DNA of 64,000 nucleotides from Azospirillum griseum (GCF_003966125.1 NZ_RXMA01000002.1:254469-318468); one strand, 5' to 3'; shown: positions 46,944-57,307, counted from the stretch's first letter. Notes: generated by a model from the letters alone, not told the origin. Numbers and translations are program-made.

Positions 46944-47045
46944 TCAGAGCGCCGTGCCTAAAATGTCAAACGACATGGCGCTCTGAGCTTTGATTTATCG
47001 AGCAGATTCAGGCGTGAAATCGATTCCGATTTAACGCGATCCGCT
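46944..47045. repeat. Intergenic repeat element, also a hairpin terminator
   Basis: The element begins with a 10-bp stem, TCAGAGCGCC (46944-46953) with GGCGCTCTGA (46977-46986), then a conserved-looking GCTTTGATTTATCGAGCAGA and an imperfect palindrome GCGTGAAATCGATTCCGATT (to TAACGC at 47037). From memory, this layout recurs as an interspersed intergenic repeat in alphaproteobacteria. The first hairpin could end the fkbM transcript 4 bp past its stop. Confidence 0.55.
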
Positions 47046-49427
47046 CTAGGCCGCCACGCTTCCCGCACCGCGCAGCAGGGCGGGAAGCGCGTCTTCAAAA
47101 CGTTGGCGCGTCGTCGCGTCGGCGGTGAAGCGCAGATGCAGGGAGTGGTCTTGTCGGCTGACGGTGGTGAAGGGCAACGCCACCGCGCAACCGTCGATCC
47201 GCAATTGCCCCGCCTGCCCCGGCTCCAGCGCCGGGCCGCCAACCACCCGCGCGCCCTCCAGCGACAGATCGCGCACGCGCGCCATGGTGTCACGCCCCAG
47301 AACCGTGACCGCACAGCCCACATCAACGGTGTGGCGGGGATGGCTGCGGCGGTCCACCTCCTGGGTGGAGGTGCGCACCACCCGCACCAGCGTTTCCCGC
47401 AGCGATTCGATGCTGCCGGTCAGCTCAACCGCGATGCCGCGCATGTCCACCGCCCGCTCGCCGTTGGCCTGCGCATCGCTCGACACCTGGGAAATGCGCG
47501 AAGCCACCTCCTGCGCGGCCCCGGTGGTTTCCACCACGTTGCGGGCGATTTCCTGCGTCACCGCGCCTTGCTGGCCAATGGCGGCGGCGACCGCGCTGGA
47601 AATGTCGTCGATCTCGGCGATGATCCCGCCAATCTCCTCCACCGCCGCAACGGCGGACGCCGTCCCGCTCTGGATGGCGGTGATCTGCTGGGCGATGTCC
47701 TCGGTTGCCTTCGCCGTCTGGCTGGCCAGGCTTTTCACCTCCGTCGCCACCACGGCGAAGCCCTTGCCCGCTTCCCCGGCCCGCGCCGCCTCAATGGTGG
47801 CGTTCAGCGCCAGCAGGTTGGTTTGCGCGGCGATCTCACCGATCAAATTCGCCACATCCCCGATGCGCTGCACCGCGTCGGACAGGGATTTGATCGTCGC
47901 CTGGGTGCGCTGGCCGGTGCCGACCGCCTGACGGGTCACGTCGCTGGCGTGGGTGATCTGGCCGCTGATGGCGGCGATCGAGGCGGTCATCTCCTCCACC
48001 GCCGACGCCACGCTCTGGGCGTTGGCCAGCGCCTGTTCGGCGGCGGCAGCGACGCTTTGGGCATTGGTGGACACCTCGTCCGCCGACGACGCCATCGACC
48101 CGGCGGAACTGTCCATCCGCCGCGTGCGCTGGGCCACCAGCTCCACCGCCGCGCTCATCTCGCGCTCCACCGTGTCGGCCATGCCCGCCAGCGCGGCGCG
48201 CTTGCCCGCCTCCGACCGCTCGCGCAGCCGTTCCTGTTCGACGCGGAGCTGTTCGTTTTCCTGGCCGTTGCGCTTGAACACCGCCAGCGCGCGCGCCATC
48301 AGGCCGATCTCGTCGTTGCGCTCAACCCCGCCGACCTCGATGTCGTAACGCCCCTGGGCCAACACGCCCATGGTGTCGGTCATGGCGCGGATCGGGCGGT
48401 TGACCTGCGCCGTCACCACCCACACCGCCGTCGCCGCCAAGCCACCGACCAGCAGCAGCAGACCGAGCGCGACGGCAAGCTGTGTTTGCGCCGACCGCGC
48501 GTCCTGGTCCAGCCGCGCGCCGACCTGGGTCGAGGTCGCCGCCTGCGCCGCCAAAATACGGTCGATGCCTTCGGTGGCCGCCGCGAACCAGCGGGTTCCA
48601 TCAACCGGATAGGCGTCGCCACGGGCCGACGCCTCGAACACCGACGCGCGGACCTTCTCGAAATTGCCGAAATAGGCGCGGCTGGTCTCCTCGGTCAGCC
48701 CTTGCAGGTCGGTGCCGAAATCCGGGACCAGACGACGCACGGTCTGCCAGCTCGATTCGATGCGGCCACGCGCGCGCGCCACGGTTTCCAACTGCGCCGG
48801 GGACATGGGTTTGCCGCTGGCGATCACCCCGCCCATCATCCCGCGTTCACGTCCGGCGAACTCGCTCATCTCCCACTGGGCGTTCTTCAGATCGAAGGCG
48901 CGCGCCACCTGCCCCTTGGTGTTGAGCACCACATCCTCATAGGCGTTGCGCAGGGCCTGGCTGCTCATGATCAGGGCGGTGATGGTCGGAAACCAGTCGC
49001 GCCGCAAATCCGCCGGGGCGTCGCCCGCCGCCAGCGCGCCGTCCACCCGCCGCCGCAGCCCATCCACCGCGCCGCGCGCCTCCTGCACCGCGCCCCGCAG
49101 CGCCGCCGCCGTCGGGTTCGGCAGGGTCTCGGCGAGCGCCAGCGCGTCGGTCAGGGCGGCGTCGGCGGCGCGGCGTTTGGCGGCGATGGTCTCGCGCTGG
49201 GCCGGGGTCGCCCCCTTCACGTTGCCCAACACCGTGTTGGTCGTCCCGCGCTCCACCGCCCAGGCCCCGGCGGCGATCAGGAAATGGTCGGACAGGCTGT
49301 TGACGGTCTTGACCTGCTCGGTCATGCGCAGTGCCGCCACCGCGTCAAAGGCGCGCTGCACCGCGATGGCCACCACGGTTGCGCCAAGGATGGCGACGAG
49401 AATCAAAAGCTTCGCCCGAATCGACAT
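47046..49427 (-). CDS. Chemoreceptor with NIT-like sensor, HAMP and C-terminal PilZ
   Basis: This 793-residue receptor has a transmembrane helix at ~7-24, a long periplasmic helical sensor with '[12 protein letters not shown]' and '[13 protein letters not shown]' (the ERG pattern of nitrate/nitrite-sensing NIT domains), a second membrane helix at ~316-338, and a HAMP domain. The signalling domain follows, with [15 protein letters not shown]. From ~692 comes a PilZ domain: RRSHPR (693-698) and DLSLEG (720-725), the two c-di-GMP-binding motifs. No coupled kinase gene is nearby. The C-terminal position of PilZ is unusual and implies that c-di-GMP tunes chemotaxis signalling. Confidence 0.92.
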   Translation of the reverse strand: MSIRAKLLILVAILGATVVAIAVQRAFDAVAALRMTEQVKTVNSLSDHFLIAAGAWAVERGTTNTVLGNVKGATPAQRETIAAKRRAADAALTDALALAETLPNPTAAALRGAVQEARGAVDGLRRRVDGALAAGDAPADLRRDWFPTITALIMSSQALRNAYEDVVLNTKGQVARAFDLKNAQWEMSEFAGRERGMMGGVIASGKPMSPAQLETVARARGRIESSWQTVRRLVPDFGTDLQGLTEETSRAYFGNFEKVRASVFEASARGDAYPVDGTRWFAAATEGIDRILAAQAATSTQVGARLDQDARSAQTQLAVALGLLLLVGGLAATAVWVVTAQVNRPIRAMTDTMGVLAQGRYDIEVGGVERNDEIGLMARALAVFKRNGQENEQLRVEQERLRERSEAGKRAALAGMADTVEREMSAAVELVAQRTRRMDSSAGSMASSADEVSTNAQSVAAAAEQALANAQSVASAVEEMTASIAAISGQITHASDVTRQAVGTGQRTQATIKSLSDAVQRIGDVANLIGEIAAQTNLLALNATIEAARAGEAGKGFAVVATEVKSLASQTAKATEDIAQQITAIQSGTASAVAAVEEIGGIIAEIDDISSAVAAAIGQQGAVTQEIARNVVETTGAAQEVASRISQVSSDAQANGERAVDMRGIAVELTGSIESLRETLVRVVRTSTQEVDRRSHPRHTVDVGCAVTVLGRDTMARVRDLSLEGARVVGGPALEPGQAGQLRIDGCAVALPFTTVSRQDHSLHLRFTADATTRQRFEDALPALLRGAGSVAA

Positions 49428-49655
49428 TCCCGCCTCATCCGTTACAAACGCGACATGCGGATGTCACTATGGAAGTCGAGAAGATTCCCAAAAACAATAA
49501 ACTTCCAATGGAAACTTTTGTCGCAGGACTTTGGTATCGACTTATTAGAGGCCAAGACTTTCGTTGTGACCGGCACCTCCGGCGTCTGAAAGAAACCGCA
49601 ACAGCCTTTCCCGCATCACAACAAACATTGCGCGCGGCATCGCATACTCTGGTCT

Positions 49656-50690
49656 TCAGTCCGCGACTCGCTGTTCGTCGTCAAACCGTTCCGAATCCTC
49701 ATCCCCCCACAGGATGGCGCAGCCGGTGGCGAGAATCGCCGCCGCCCGTTCCAGATCATCGGCGCGGACCAGCACATAATGCGACGCGGCGGTGGACATG
49801 GCAAAGAGGGGGATTTGCGCCTGGGCCAAGGGGGCGGCGATGGCCGCCAGCACGCCGAACAGGGCGGCGTCGCCACGCCCGGCCACCGCCCCTCCCTCGG
49901 TGATGCCCGGAAGCCCGACGCGGAAGGCGCGCCAGCCGCGATCCGCCGCCACGCCAGCGGGAATTCGCGCCTCCGGGCACAGGATGGACAGCGCCTCCCC
50001 CGTGCGCGTCGCCCCGACCAGCGGATCGGTCCAATCGAGCCAGGACGGCAACCCGGTTCCCGGCGGCAACTGCGCCACCGCCAGCCGGTCGGGCAGCACG
50101 GTCAGCGACAGGCCGGTCGGCGCGCGGGTCAGCGCGGCGGTCAGGGTCGCCTCGTCCACCTCGAAGGGTTTCAGGATGCGGCGGGCGCGTTCGACCAGCG
50201 AGGGCACGCCCGACCGCATGGCCCGGCTCAGCATGTCCGCCGCAATCGTCCGCAACCCGGCGTCGCTCGCGGCCAGATCGACCACGGCTTGCAAAGCACT
50301 GCTGCGCACGATGCGACTGGAACTGCCCTCGAACCAGCCGGACAGGCAGTCCAGCGCAGCGCGGCGTTGCGCCTCGTCCAAGGGCAGGCGCGGCAGCATC
50401 TGCGCCAACCGCCAGCGCACCTCCGCCTGATCGATGGCGGCCCCCTCGCGCAACAGCCGGTCGCCATAGGGGGCCAGCCGGTCGGCGTCGGCGCGCGACA
50501 GCCGTTCCAGCGCGGCGGCCGCGCGCATCCGCACCACCGCGTTGCGGCTGAACAGACACTCGACCAGATCGGGCAGACGGTCGGGATGGGCGGTGATGTC
50601 GGCGGCCACCGCCGCCGCATCCCCATCCCCCCGATGATCGCCGCGCGCCAGCCGCCCCGCCAGTTCCCCGGCGCGGGACAGCGCCGCCAT
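49656..50690 (-). CDS. HEAT-repeat protein fused to a CASTOR-type ACT domain
   Basis: The 344-residue protein has two parts. Residues ~1-190 are helical repeats of HEAT type ('LVECLFSRNAVVRMRAAAAL', 'VRWRLAQMLPRLPLDEAQRR', 'VRSSALQAVVDLAA'). Residues ~200-335 resemble an ACT/CASTOR amino-acid-binding fold ('SLTVLPDRLAVAQLPPGTGL', 'QIPLFAMSTAASHYVLVRAD'). The start ATG at 50690 shares one base with the mfd stop (TGATG), so translation is likely coupled. The frame further up is a shadow of mfd. Function is unknown; amino-acid sensing is a guess from the ACT part. Confidence 0.75.
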   Translation of the reverse strand: MAALSRAGELAGRLARGDHRGDGDAAAVAADITAHPDRLPDLVECLFSRNAVVRMRAAAALERLSRADADRLAPYGDRLLREGAAIDQAEVRWRLAQMLPRLPLDEAQRRAALDCLSGWFEGSSSRIVRSSALQAVVDLAASDAGLRTIAADMLSRAMRSGVPSLVERARRILKPFEVDEATLTAALTRAPTGLSLTVLPDRLAVAQLPPGTGLPSWLDWTDPLVGATRTGEALSILCPEARIPAGVAADRGWRAFRVGLPGITEGGAVAGRGDAALFGVLAAIAAPLAQAQIPLFAMSTAASHYVLVRADDLERAAAILATGCAILWGDEDSERFDDEQRVAD

Positions 50691-53600
50691 CACCGCCGCC
50701 CCGGCAGGGGACGGCCGCCAAAGCGCCCACCCGCCTTCAACGACCCCGCCTTCAGCGCGGTCGGGCGTGGCGGCGGCGGCGGTGGGGGTGGTGGCGGCAC
50801 GGCGTCGGCGCGCGGCACCGCCCCGCCCGCCGCCATCTCCGCCAGATCCTTGACCAGCTTCTGGACGCTGCGGACGCGGGCCTGGGCGTCGGGCCATTCG
50901 CGGCTGTAGACCAGCTTGTGATCGGGCCGCAGCTTCATCAGCGTCAGATGACCGGCGATGTAGGTCAGCAGCTTGGCCGGTTCGGCGAAATCATTGTTGT
51001 GGAAGGTCAGAACCAGCCCCTTCGGCCCGGCGTCCACCCGCTCCACATTGGCCTGCTTGCAGAAACGCTTGATGGTGACGACGTCCAGCAGATTGTCCAC
51101 CTCCTCCGGCAGCTTGCCGAAGCGGTCGATCAGTTCGGCGGCGAAGCCGTCCACCTCCGCCCGGTCCACCAGATCGGCGATGCGGCGGTAGAGCGACAGC
51201 CGCACCGTCAGGTCGGGCACGTAGCTGTCCGGGATCAGCACCGGGGTGCCGAGGTTGATTTGCGGAACCCACTCCATCGCGGCGGCGGCGGCCACCGCCC
51301 CCTCCTGCATCGACGCGCGGGCATGGGCGACGGCCTCCTCCAACATCTGTTGGTAGAGTTCCACCCCGACCTCGCGCACCTGCCCCGATTGCTCCTCGCC
51401 CAACAGGTTGCCCGCGCCACGGATGTCCATGTCGTGGCTGGCCAGTTGGAAACCGGCGCCCAGGCTGTCCAGCGTCTCGATCACATGCAGGCGCTGCTGC
51501 GCCGTGGAATTCAGCGGCTTGTTCGCCGCGTAGGTCAGATAGGCGTAACCGCGCTTCTTCGACCGACCGACGCGGCCCCGGATCTGGTAAAGCTGGGCCA
51601 GCCCGAACAGATCGGCGCGGTGGACGATCAAGGTGTTGGCGTTGGGGATGTCCAGGCCGCTTTCGATGATGTTGGTGGCCAACAGCACCTCGAATTTGCC
51701 TTCGTCAAAGGCGGTCATCACGTCTTCCAGCTCGCTGGCCGCCATCTGGCCATGGGCGGTGACGATCTTGACCTCCGGCACCAGGGCGCGCACCCGCTCG
51801 GCCACCGTCGCCAGATCCTCGATGCGCGGACAGACGTAGAAGGATTGGCCACCCCGGTAATGCTCGCGCAGGATCGCCTCGCGGATCACCATCGGGTCAT
51901 AGGGCAGGACGAAGGTGCGCACGGCCAGGCGGTCCACCGGCGGGGTGGCGATCAACGACAGTTCACGCACACCCGACAGCGCCATTTGCAGCGTGCGCGG
52001 AATCGGGGTGGCGGTGAGGGTCAGCACATGCACATCGGCGCGCAGCTCCTTCAACCGCTCCTTCTGCTTCACGCCGAAATGCTGCTCCTCATCGACGATG
52101 ACCATGCCCAGCCGCTTGAACTCCAGCCCCTTGGCGAGCAGGGCGTGGGTGCCGACGACGATGTCGGCCACGCCCTCGGCCAGCTCCTTTTTCGCCAGGG
52201 TCTGTTCGCGCGCCGTGACCATGCGCGACAGTTGGACGATGCGCACCGGCAGACCGGCGAAGCGGGCGGCGAAGGTCTTGAAATGCTGGCGCGCCAACAG
52301 CGTCGTCGGCACCACGACGGCCACCTGCTGGCCGCTCATCGCCACCATGAAGGCGGCGCGCAAGGCCACTTCGGTCTTGCCGAAACCGACGTCGCCGCAG
52401 ACCAGCCGGTCCATCGGGCGGCCGCTGGCCAGATCGCCGAAGATGTCCTCGATCGCCTTCAACTGGTCGTCGGTTTCAGGATAGGGGAAGCGGGCGGCGA
52501 ACTCGTGATAGGTCCCCTCCGGCGTCAGCACCGGGTCGGCCTTTTTCAACATGCGTTCGGCGGCGATCTTCAACAGGGCCTCGGCCATGTCCTTCAGCCG
52601 CTTCTTGACCCGCGCCTTGCGGCCCTGCCAGCCCGCCCCGCCCAGCTTGTCCAACTGGACGTTGGCGTCCTCGGAGCCGTAGCGGGACAGCACCTCGATG
52701 TTTTCGACCGGCACATAGAGCTTGTCGCCGCCCTCATAGATCAGGCGCAGGCAGTCGTGCGGCGCGCCCGTGACCTCCAGCGTCTCCAACCCGTCGTAAC
52801 GCCCGATGCCGTGATCCATGTGGACGACGATGTCGCCCTCGTGCAGGGCGGAATGTTCGGCGATGAAGTTGGCGGCCTTGCGCTTCTTCTTGACCGGGCG
52901 CACCAGCCGGTCGCCCAGAATGTCCTGTTCGGTGATGACGGCCAGATCGGCGGCAACGAAGCCGTGCTCCATCCCCAACACGATGACGCCGATCACGCCC
53001 CGGTCGAAGCGGCGCACATCCTCGACGCTGTTGGCCGGTTCCAGCCCGGGAATGCCGTGGTCGGCCAGCACGCTCGACAGGCGTTGACTCGATCCCGCCG
53101 AATACCCGGCGATCAGCACCCGCCGCCCATCGGCGCGCAGGGCGCGGATGTGGTCCTTCACCGCGTCGAACACGTTCACGTCGGGGCGGTTGCGCTCCTC
53201 GGCGAAATCGTGGCCGCGCTTGCCGCCGCCGTCGGCGGTTCCCTTCACCCCCGGCGGCACGGCGAAGGGCTGCAACTGCGCCACCGCCCGTTCGCCCAGC
53301 AGCGCGTCCCAGCCCACGGCGTCCAGGAACAGCGACGGGACCGGAATCGGCTTGTAAACCGGCGCGCCCGTGCGCTTTTCAATCGCCATCATGCTGTCGC
53401 GCGACTGGTGGAAATCGGCGATCTGGGCGATGCGCTCGTCGCGCGCCTCCGCCGCCTGATGGTCCAGCGCCACGATGCCGCGCGGCAGGTAATCGAACAG
53501 CGTGTCCATGCTGTGATGGAACAGCGGCAACCAATGCTCCATGCCGCCATAGGACCGGCCCGCCGAAATCGCCTCGTACAGCGGATCGTCGGCGGTGACG

Positions 53601-54334
53601 GCCCCGAACAATTCACGGTAGCCGGAGCGGAAGCGGGCGATCCCCGCCTCGTCCAAAAAGACTTCGGACATCGGTTTCAATTCGACCCGGTCGCGCTTTT
53701 CGGTGGTGCGCTGGCTCATCGGGTCGAAGGCGCGCACCCCCTCCAGCTCGTCGCCGAACAGGTCGAGGCGCAGCGGCTCGTCGGTGCCGGGCGGGAACAG
53801 ATCGACGATGCCGCCGCGCACGGCGAACTCGCCCGGCTCCCGCACCGTCTGGGCGCGGGTGTAGCCGTTGCCGGTCAGATAGCGTTGCAGCTTTTCCAGA
53901 TCGATCCGGTCGCGCAGCTTGGCGGAAAACACCGCGCCCTTGAAGGCCGAACGCGGCGGCACCTTTTGCACCACCGCGTTGACCGTGGTCAGCACGACCA
54001 GCGGCTTCCAGCCCTCCTTGGGCGGGGTGCCCTGGCGGGCCAGCAGGCGGGTCAGCGTGTCGATGCGCTTGGCGACGATGCCGCCGTTCGGCGACACCCG
54101 GTCGTAGGGCAGGCAATCCCAGGCCGGGAAGGTCAACACCTCAAGCCCCGGCGCGAAAAAGGCCAGCGCCTCCGCCAGCAGCGCCGTGCGCGTGTCGTCA
54201 AGCGCCACATGCAGCAGGCCATAGGACCCCGCCGTCTTGGCAAGCTCGGCCAGAATGCGGGCGTCCTGCCCTTCCGGCGCGCCGCCGATCAGGAGACGGG
54301 CGGCGCGACCGGGCTGGAGATCGAAACGGACCAC
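50690..54334 (-). CDS. mfd: Transcription-repair coupling factor Mfd
   Basis: Mfd removes stalled RNA polymerase and brings UvrA. The 1214-residue protein has the UvrB-like N-terminal module, an RNA-polymerase-binding domain, the helicase core with Walker A '[13 protein letters not shown]', '[18 protein letters not shown]' and '[26 protein letters not shown]' (key QIRGRVGR), and a C-terminal D7 domain. The C terminus ends with a run of ten prolines ([13 protein letters not shown]) that I take as a natural linker/tail. It is preceded by sdhE (65-bp gap). Confidence 0.97.
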   Translation of the reverse strand: MVRFDLQPGRAARLLIGGAPEGQDARILAELAKTAGSYGLLHVALDDTRTALLAEALAFFAPGLEVLTFPAWDCLPYDRVSPNGGIVAKRIDTLTRLLARQGTPPKEGWKPLVVLTTVNAVVQKVPPRSAFKGAVFSAKLRDRIDLEKLQRYLTGNGYTRAQTVREPGEFAVRGGIVDLFPPGTDEPLRLDLFGDELEGVRAFDPMSQRTTEKRDRVELKPMSEVFLDEAGIARFRSGYRELFGAVTADDPLYEAISAGRSYGGMEHWLPLFHHSMDTLFDYLPRGIVALDHQAAEARDERIAQIADFHQSRDSMMAIEKRTGAPVYKPIPVPSLFLDAVGWDALLGERAVAQLQPFAVPPGVKGTADGGGKRGHDFAEERNRPDVNVFDAVKDHIRALRADGRRVLIAGYSAGSSQRLSSVLADHGIPGLEPANSVEDVRRFDRGVIGVIVLGMEHGFVAADLAVITEQDILGDRLVRPVKKKRKAANFIAEHSALHEGDIVVHMDHGIGRYDGLETLEVTGAPHDCLRLIYEGGDKLYVPVENIEVLSRYGSEDANVQLDKLGGAGWQGRKARVKKRLKDMAEALLKIAAERMLKKADPVLTPEGTYHEFAARFPYPETDDQLKAIEDIFGDLASGRPMDRLVCGDVGFGKTEVALRAAFMVAMSGQQVAVVVPTTLLARQHFKTFAARFAGLPVRIVQLSRMVTAREQTLAKKELAEGVADIVVGTHALLAKGLEFKRLGMVIVDEEQHFGVKQKERLKELRADVHVLTLTATPIPRTLQMALSGVRELSLIATPPVDRLAVRTFVLPYDPMVIREAILREHYRGGQSFYVCPRIEDLATVAERVRALVPEVKIVTAHGQMAASELEDVMTAFDEGKFEVLLATNIIESGLDIPNANTLIVHRADLFGLAQLYQIRGRVGRSKKRGYAYLTYAANKPLNSTAQQRLHVIETLDSLGAGFQLASHDMDIRGAGNLLGEEQSGQVREVGVELYQQMLEEAVAHARASMQEGAVAAAAAMEWVPQINLGTPVLIPDSYVPDLTVRLSLYRRIADLVDRAEVDGFAAELIDRFGKLPEEVDNLLDVVTIKRFCKQANVERVDAGPKGLVLTFHNNDFAEPAKLLTYIAGHLTLMKLRPDHKLVYSREWPDAQARVRSVQKLVKDLAEMAAGGAVPRADAVPPPPPPPPPPRPTALKAGSLKAGGRFGGRPLPGRR

Positions 54335-54399
54335 GGGAGAAGCCTCACCACACGCGACAGACGGAAAACAGCCGGAAAAAGCCGCTCAGACAAACCCGC

Positions 54400-54705
54400 T
54401 CAGGACCCTTGACGCGGGGTGTAGCGGAAGGCGGTCAGCAGCTTCATGATGTCGTTGTCATGCTCCGGCGGCACCGGCTCGCGCCCCGACATCCAGTTGT
54501 AGAGATCGGGGTCGCTCAGCTCCAACAGCGCTTCGTAGCGGTCGAGCATCGCCGAATCGAAACCGCCGACATGGGCGTCGGCGAAGCTGCCGATCAGCAA
54601 ATCCATCTCGCGCATGCCGCGATGCCAGGAGCGGAAGCGCAGCCGCTTGCGGCGGTCGTCAAGGGCGGAATCGGCGGAGTCAGCGGCGGCGACGTGATCG
54701 GTCAT
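54400..54705 (-). CDS. sdhE: FAD assembly factor SdhE
   Basis: SdhE (DUF339) helps attach FAD to succinate dehydrogenase. The 101-residue protein has the key motif '[18 protein letters not shown]' (RGMREMD, with the conserved Gly), then '[19 protein letters not shown]', both standard. The ATG at 54705 was chosen over the longer frame, whose first residues are random. It lies upstream of mfd as in many alphaproteobacteria. Confidence 0.93.
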   Translation of the reverse strand: MTDHVAAADSADSALDDRRKRLRFRSWHRGMREMDLLIGSFADAHVGGFDSAMLDRYEALLELSDPDLYNWMSGREPVPPEHDNDIMKLLTAFRYTPRQGS

Positions 54706-54880
54706 TCTGTCCCAACATCGAAAGCCCCAGCGCCGCCACGGGCCAGGGCCAGCGACGCGACAGGGGAACCATTCAGGAACCCCATCCTGCACGGGCGGCG
54801 TCACCGATGCAACCGCCAGCGCAAACGCACCTCACCGCTTGACCCATCACCCGTCCGGCCCCATATGGGCGGTCTGCCCG

Positions 54881-54942
54881 GCGGGGACGGCCCCGCGCAC
54901 CAAACGGGTTCACCAAAACGCGCGGGGACGGCCCTGCCTTCC
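54881..54942 (+). ncRNA. Guanidine-II (mini-ykkC) riboswitch
   Basis: Two small hairpins share the same loop. GCGGGG-ACGG-CCCCGC spans 54881-54896 and GCGGGG-ACGG-CCCTGC spans 54922-54937 (one G-U pair). Two stem-loops with ACGR loops are the defining shape of the mini-ykkC guanidine-II riboswitch. It lies directly ahead of an SMR exporter of the family this class controls. CCTTCC (54937-54942) can pair with the GGAGG ribosome site at 54952-54956, so translational control is likely. Known class; identified by eye. Confidence 0.88.
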
Positions 54943-54963
54943 ATCATCGACGGAGGCGCCGTC

Positions 54964-55281
54964 ATGGCGTGGGTCGTGTTGTTTTTCGCCGGTCTGTTCG
55001 AAGTCGCCTGGGCCATCGGCCTGAAATACACCGATGGCTTTTCCAAACTCTGGCCCAGCGTGGGAACGGTGGTGGCGATGACCGCCAGCGTCGTCTTGTT
55101 GGGCTGGGCGTTGAAAACCCTGCCGCTGGGAACCGCCTACGCCGTGTGGACCGGCATCGGCACGGTCGGCACGGCGGCGCTGGGCATGATTCTGTTCGGC
55201 GAACCGGCGGGCGCGGCGCGGCTGCTCTGCATCGCCGCCATCGTCGGCGGCATCATCGGCCTGAAGATGCTGCACGCGTAA
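54964..55281 (+). CDS. gdx: SMR family guanidinium exporter (SugE/Gdx type)
   Basis: This 105-residue protein has four transmembrane helices with the essential membrane Glu in '[17 protein letters not shown]' (residue ~13), the SugE/Gdx-type signature, plus '[18 protein letters not shown]' in the third helix. It works as a dimer of opposite orientation and exports guanidinium with H+. GGAGG at 54952-54956 is 7 nt before the ATG. A guanidine-II riboswitch controls it. A terminator at 55291-55320 makes it a single-gene unit. Confidence 0.95.
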   Translation: MAWVVLFFAGLFEVAWAIGLKYTDGFSKLWPSVGTVVAMTASVVLLGWALKTLPLGTAYAVWTGIGTVGTAALGMILFGEPAGAARLLCIAAIVGGIIGLKMLHA

Positions 55282-55290
55282 ACCAGGAAC

Positions 55291-55320
55291 GGGGGCGGGG
55301 AGCATCCCCCTGCCCCTTTT
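55291..55320 (+). terminator. Terminator after gdx
   Basis: GGGGGCGGGG (55291-55300) pairs with CCCCC-TG-CCCC (55306-55316) across a small loop and a 2-nt bulge, followed by TTTT. It sits between convergent gdx and osmC-like genes. Confidence 0.7.
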
Positions 55321-55326
55321 GCCCGG

Positions 55327-55746
55327 TTACGGCGCTTCCACCACCTCGAAATCATGGGTGATCGTCGCCGTCTGCCCCAGCATGATGGAGGCGGAGCAGT
55401 ATTTTTCCGCCGACAGGGCAATCGCCCGTTCGACCTTGGCCGGGTCCAGACCGCGCCCGGTGACGGTGAAATGCATGTGGATCTTGGTGAAGACCTTCGG
55501 GTCGGTCTCGGCCCGTTCGGCCTCGACGCTGGCGACGCAATCGGTGATCGCCTGACGGCCCTTTTCCAGGATCATCACCACGTCAAAGCAGCTGCACCCG
55601 CCCATGCCGATCAGCAGCATTTCCATCGGCCGGATGCCCAGGTTGCGGCCACCGGCCTCCGGCGCGCCATCCATGACCACGGCGTGGCCGCTGCCGGATT
55701 CGCCGACGAACATCTTGCCGTCCACCCAGGTGACACGCGCTTTCAT
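55327..55746 (-). CDS. OsmC family peroxiredoxin-like protein
   Basis: OsmC-family proteins reduce organic hydroperoxides. The 139-residue protein has the first redox Cys in 'GMGGCSCFDVVMIL' and the second in 'EKYCSASIML', the standard pair. The usual Glu/Arg environment is around 'RPMEMLLIGMGGC'. The ATG at 55746 gives 'MKARVTWVDGKMFVGESG'. It is convergent with gdx and stands alone. Confidence 0.94.
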   Translation of the reverse strand: MKARVTWVDGKMFVGESGSGHAVVMDGAPEAGGRNLGIRPMEMLLIGMGGCSCFDVVMILEKGRQAITDCVASVEAERAETDPKVFTKIHMHFTVTGRGLDPAKVERAIALSAEKYCSASIMLGQTATITHDFEVVEAP

Positions 55747-55947
55747 AATGCCTTTTCTCCGCACGGGACTGTGTGGCCCCGAAGCTAGGCGGTGCGGTTC
55801 GCCCACGCAAGACCGGGGGTGGGGGCGAGCGCGCAATCCAGGCGCGCTTTCCGCTTGCGGCACCGCAACGGGCGGCGATAATGCGGGATGGGTTGTGTGT
55901 TGTGCGCCCGCCCCCTTCCCGCCCCCCTTCAGCACCGGAGGTGCATG

Positions 55948-56319
55948 ATGCACCGCGTTCCGCCCGCCGTCCGCTCCGCCCTTCTTCCAACGCTGGCCCT
56001 CGCCGGGCTGTTGAGCGCGGGAAGCGCCAGCGCGCAGGAGGCCCAGAGCTTCACCGAACAGGCGGTCATCTCCTGCCTCAGCGGGGCGACGGTCAGCGGG
56101 CTGACCAGCGGGTTGATCCTGATGCCGCTGGTCAACAGCGGGGTCGCCACCTCCATCGCCGTGTCGGCGGTCGCCGCGTCGGCCACGGTCGGCTGCGGGG
56201 CCGGTGTCGCCTACACCGCCGCCTACACCGGCTACAGCTGGGCGTGGCACAGCATGAGCGGCGGGCCGAAGGTCGAGCCGGTCAACGCCACCAAGGGGCT
56301 GATCCATGCCGCATGGTGA
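55948..56319 (+). CDS. Small exported or membrane protein of unknown function
   Basis: The 123-residue protein has a signal peptide ('ALLPTLALAGLLSAGSASAQ', cut near AQ/EA) and then a glycine-, alanine- and serine-rich hydrophobic stretch ('VISCLSGATVSGLTSGLILM', 'IAVSAVAASATVGCGAGVAY'), perhaps two short membrane helices. Two cysteines are present. GGAGG is 6 nt before the ATG at 55948. Its stop overlaps the CDF zinc-transporter start by 14 bp, so the two are coupled. No known domain is recognised. Confidence 0.72.
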   Translation: MHRVPPAVRSALLPTLALAGLLSAGSASAQEAQSFTEQAVISCLSGATVSGLTSGLILMPLVNSGVATSIAVSAVAASATVGCGAGVAYTAAYTGYSWAWHSMSGGPKVEPVNATKGLIHAAW

Positions 56320-57307
56320 CGATCAGAAGGGTGAGGGCCATCACGGCCATGCGCATGGCGGTTCGGCCAAGGGCGGGCACGCGCACGGCGGTCACTCCCA
56401 TGGCGGCCATTCCCATGGCGGCCATCACCATGGCCCGGTGTCCTACGACCGCTCCTTTGCCCTGGGGGCCGCGCTGAACATCGGCTTTGTGGTGGTGGAG
56501 GCGGCCTATGGCCTGCTCTCCAACTCCACCGCGCTGCTGGCCGACGCCGGGCACAATCTGGGCGACGTGATGGGGCTGCTGATCGCCTGGGCGGCGGTGT
56601 GGATGGGACGGCGCGCGCCGAACGGGCGCTACACCTATGGGCTGGGCAACGCCTCGATCCTGGCGTCGCTGCTGAACGCGATGATCCTGTTGATCGGGGT
56701 CGGGGCGATCACGCTGGAATCCATCACCCGCCTGAGCAACCCGCAGCCGGTGGCCGAAACCACGGTCATGATCGTCGCCGGAATCGGCATTCTCATCAAC
56801 GGCTTCACCGCCCTGCTGTTCATGGGTGGCCGCCACAGCGACATCAACATCAAGGGGGCCTATCTGCACATGGCCGCCGACGCCGGCGTGTCGCTGGGGG
56901 TGGTGCTGTCCGCCGCGCTGATCGGTGTCACCGGCTGGCAGTGGCTGGATCCCGCCACCAGTCTGGTGATCGCCGCCGTCATCACGTTGGGCACATGGGG
57001 GTTGCTGCGCGATTCCACCCGGTTGGCGCTGGCCGCCGTGCCGGACGGGGTGGACCAACCCTCCGTCGAACGCTATCTGGCCGGATTGCCCGGCGTGACC
57101 GCCGTGCACGACCTGCACATCTGGCCGATCAGCACGACCGAGACGGCGTTGACCGCCCATCTGGTCCGGCCCGACGCGACTCCTGACGACGGGCTGCTCG
57201 ACAGCGTGGCCAAGACGCTGAAGGAGCGTTTCGGCATCGGCCACGCCACCGTCCAGGTGGAACGCGAGGGGACCTTCTGCCGTCTGGCCTCGCCGGACGT
57301 TGTGTGA
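56306..57307 (+). CDS. CDF family zinc exporter (ZitB/CzcD-like)
   Basis: This 333-residue transporter starts with a histidine-rich stretch (13 His in residues ~12-43, such as GGHSHGGHSHGGHHHG), probably a metal buffer. The transport site is formed by His83/Asp87 (AGHNLGD) and His187/Asp191 (HMAAD), matching the Zn2+ HxxxD pattern. Six transmembrane helices precede a cytosolic C-terminal domain ('VTAVHDLHIWPI'). It starts inside the stop of the preceding gene (14-bp overlap). Zinc or cadmium is expected. Confidence 0.93.
   Translation: MPHGDDQKGEGHHGHAHGGSAKGGHAHGGHSHGGHSHGGHHHGPVSYDRSFALGAALNIGFVVVEAAYGLLSNSTALLADAGHNLGDVMGLLIAWAAVWMGRRAPNGRYTYGLGNASILASLLNAMILLIGVGAITLESITRLSNPQPVAETTVMIVAGIGILINGFTALLFMGGRHSDINIKGAYLHMAADAGVSLGVVLSAALIGVTGWQWLDPATSLVIAAVITLGTWGLLRDSTRLALAAVPDGVDQPSVERYLAGLPGVTAVHDLHIWPISTTETALTAHLVRPDATPDDGLLDSVAKTLKERFGIGHATVQVEREGTFCRLASPDVV

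Noticed and set aside
46944..47045. CRISPR-like array or attachment site
   Set aside because: The internal repeats are inverted, single and unequal. There is no regular repeat-spacer pattern and no integrase gene.
50690..50860. Ten-proline run at the Mfd C terminus as a frameshift sign
   Set aside because: The frame continues without change past the run and ends in a stop that overlaps the next start, so it is more likely a natural low-complexity tail.
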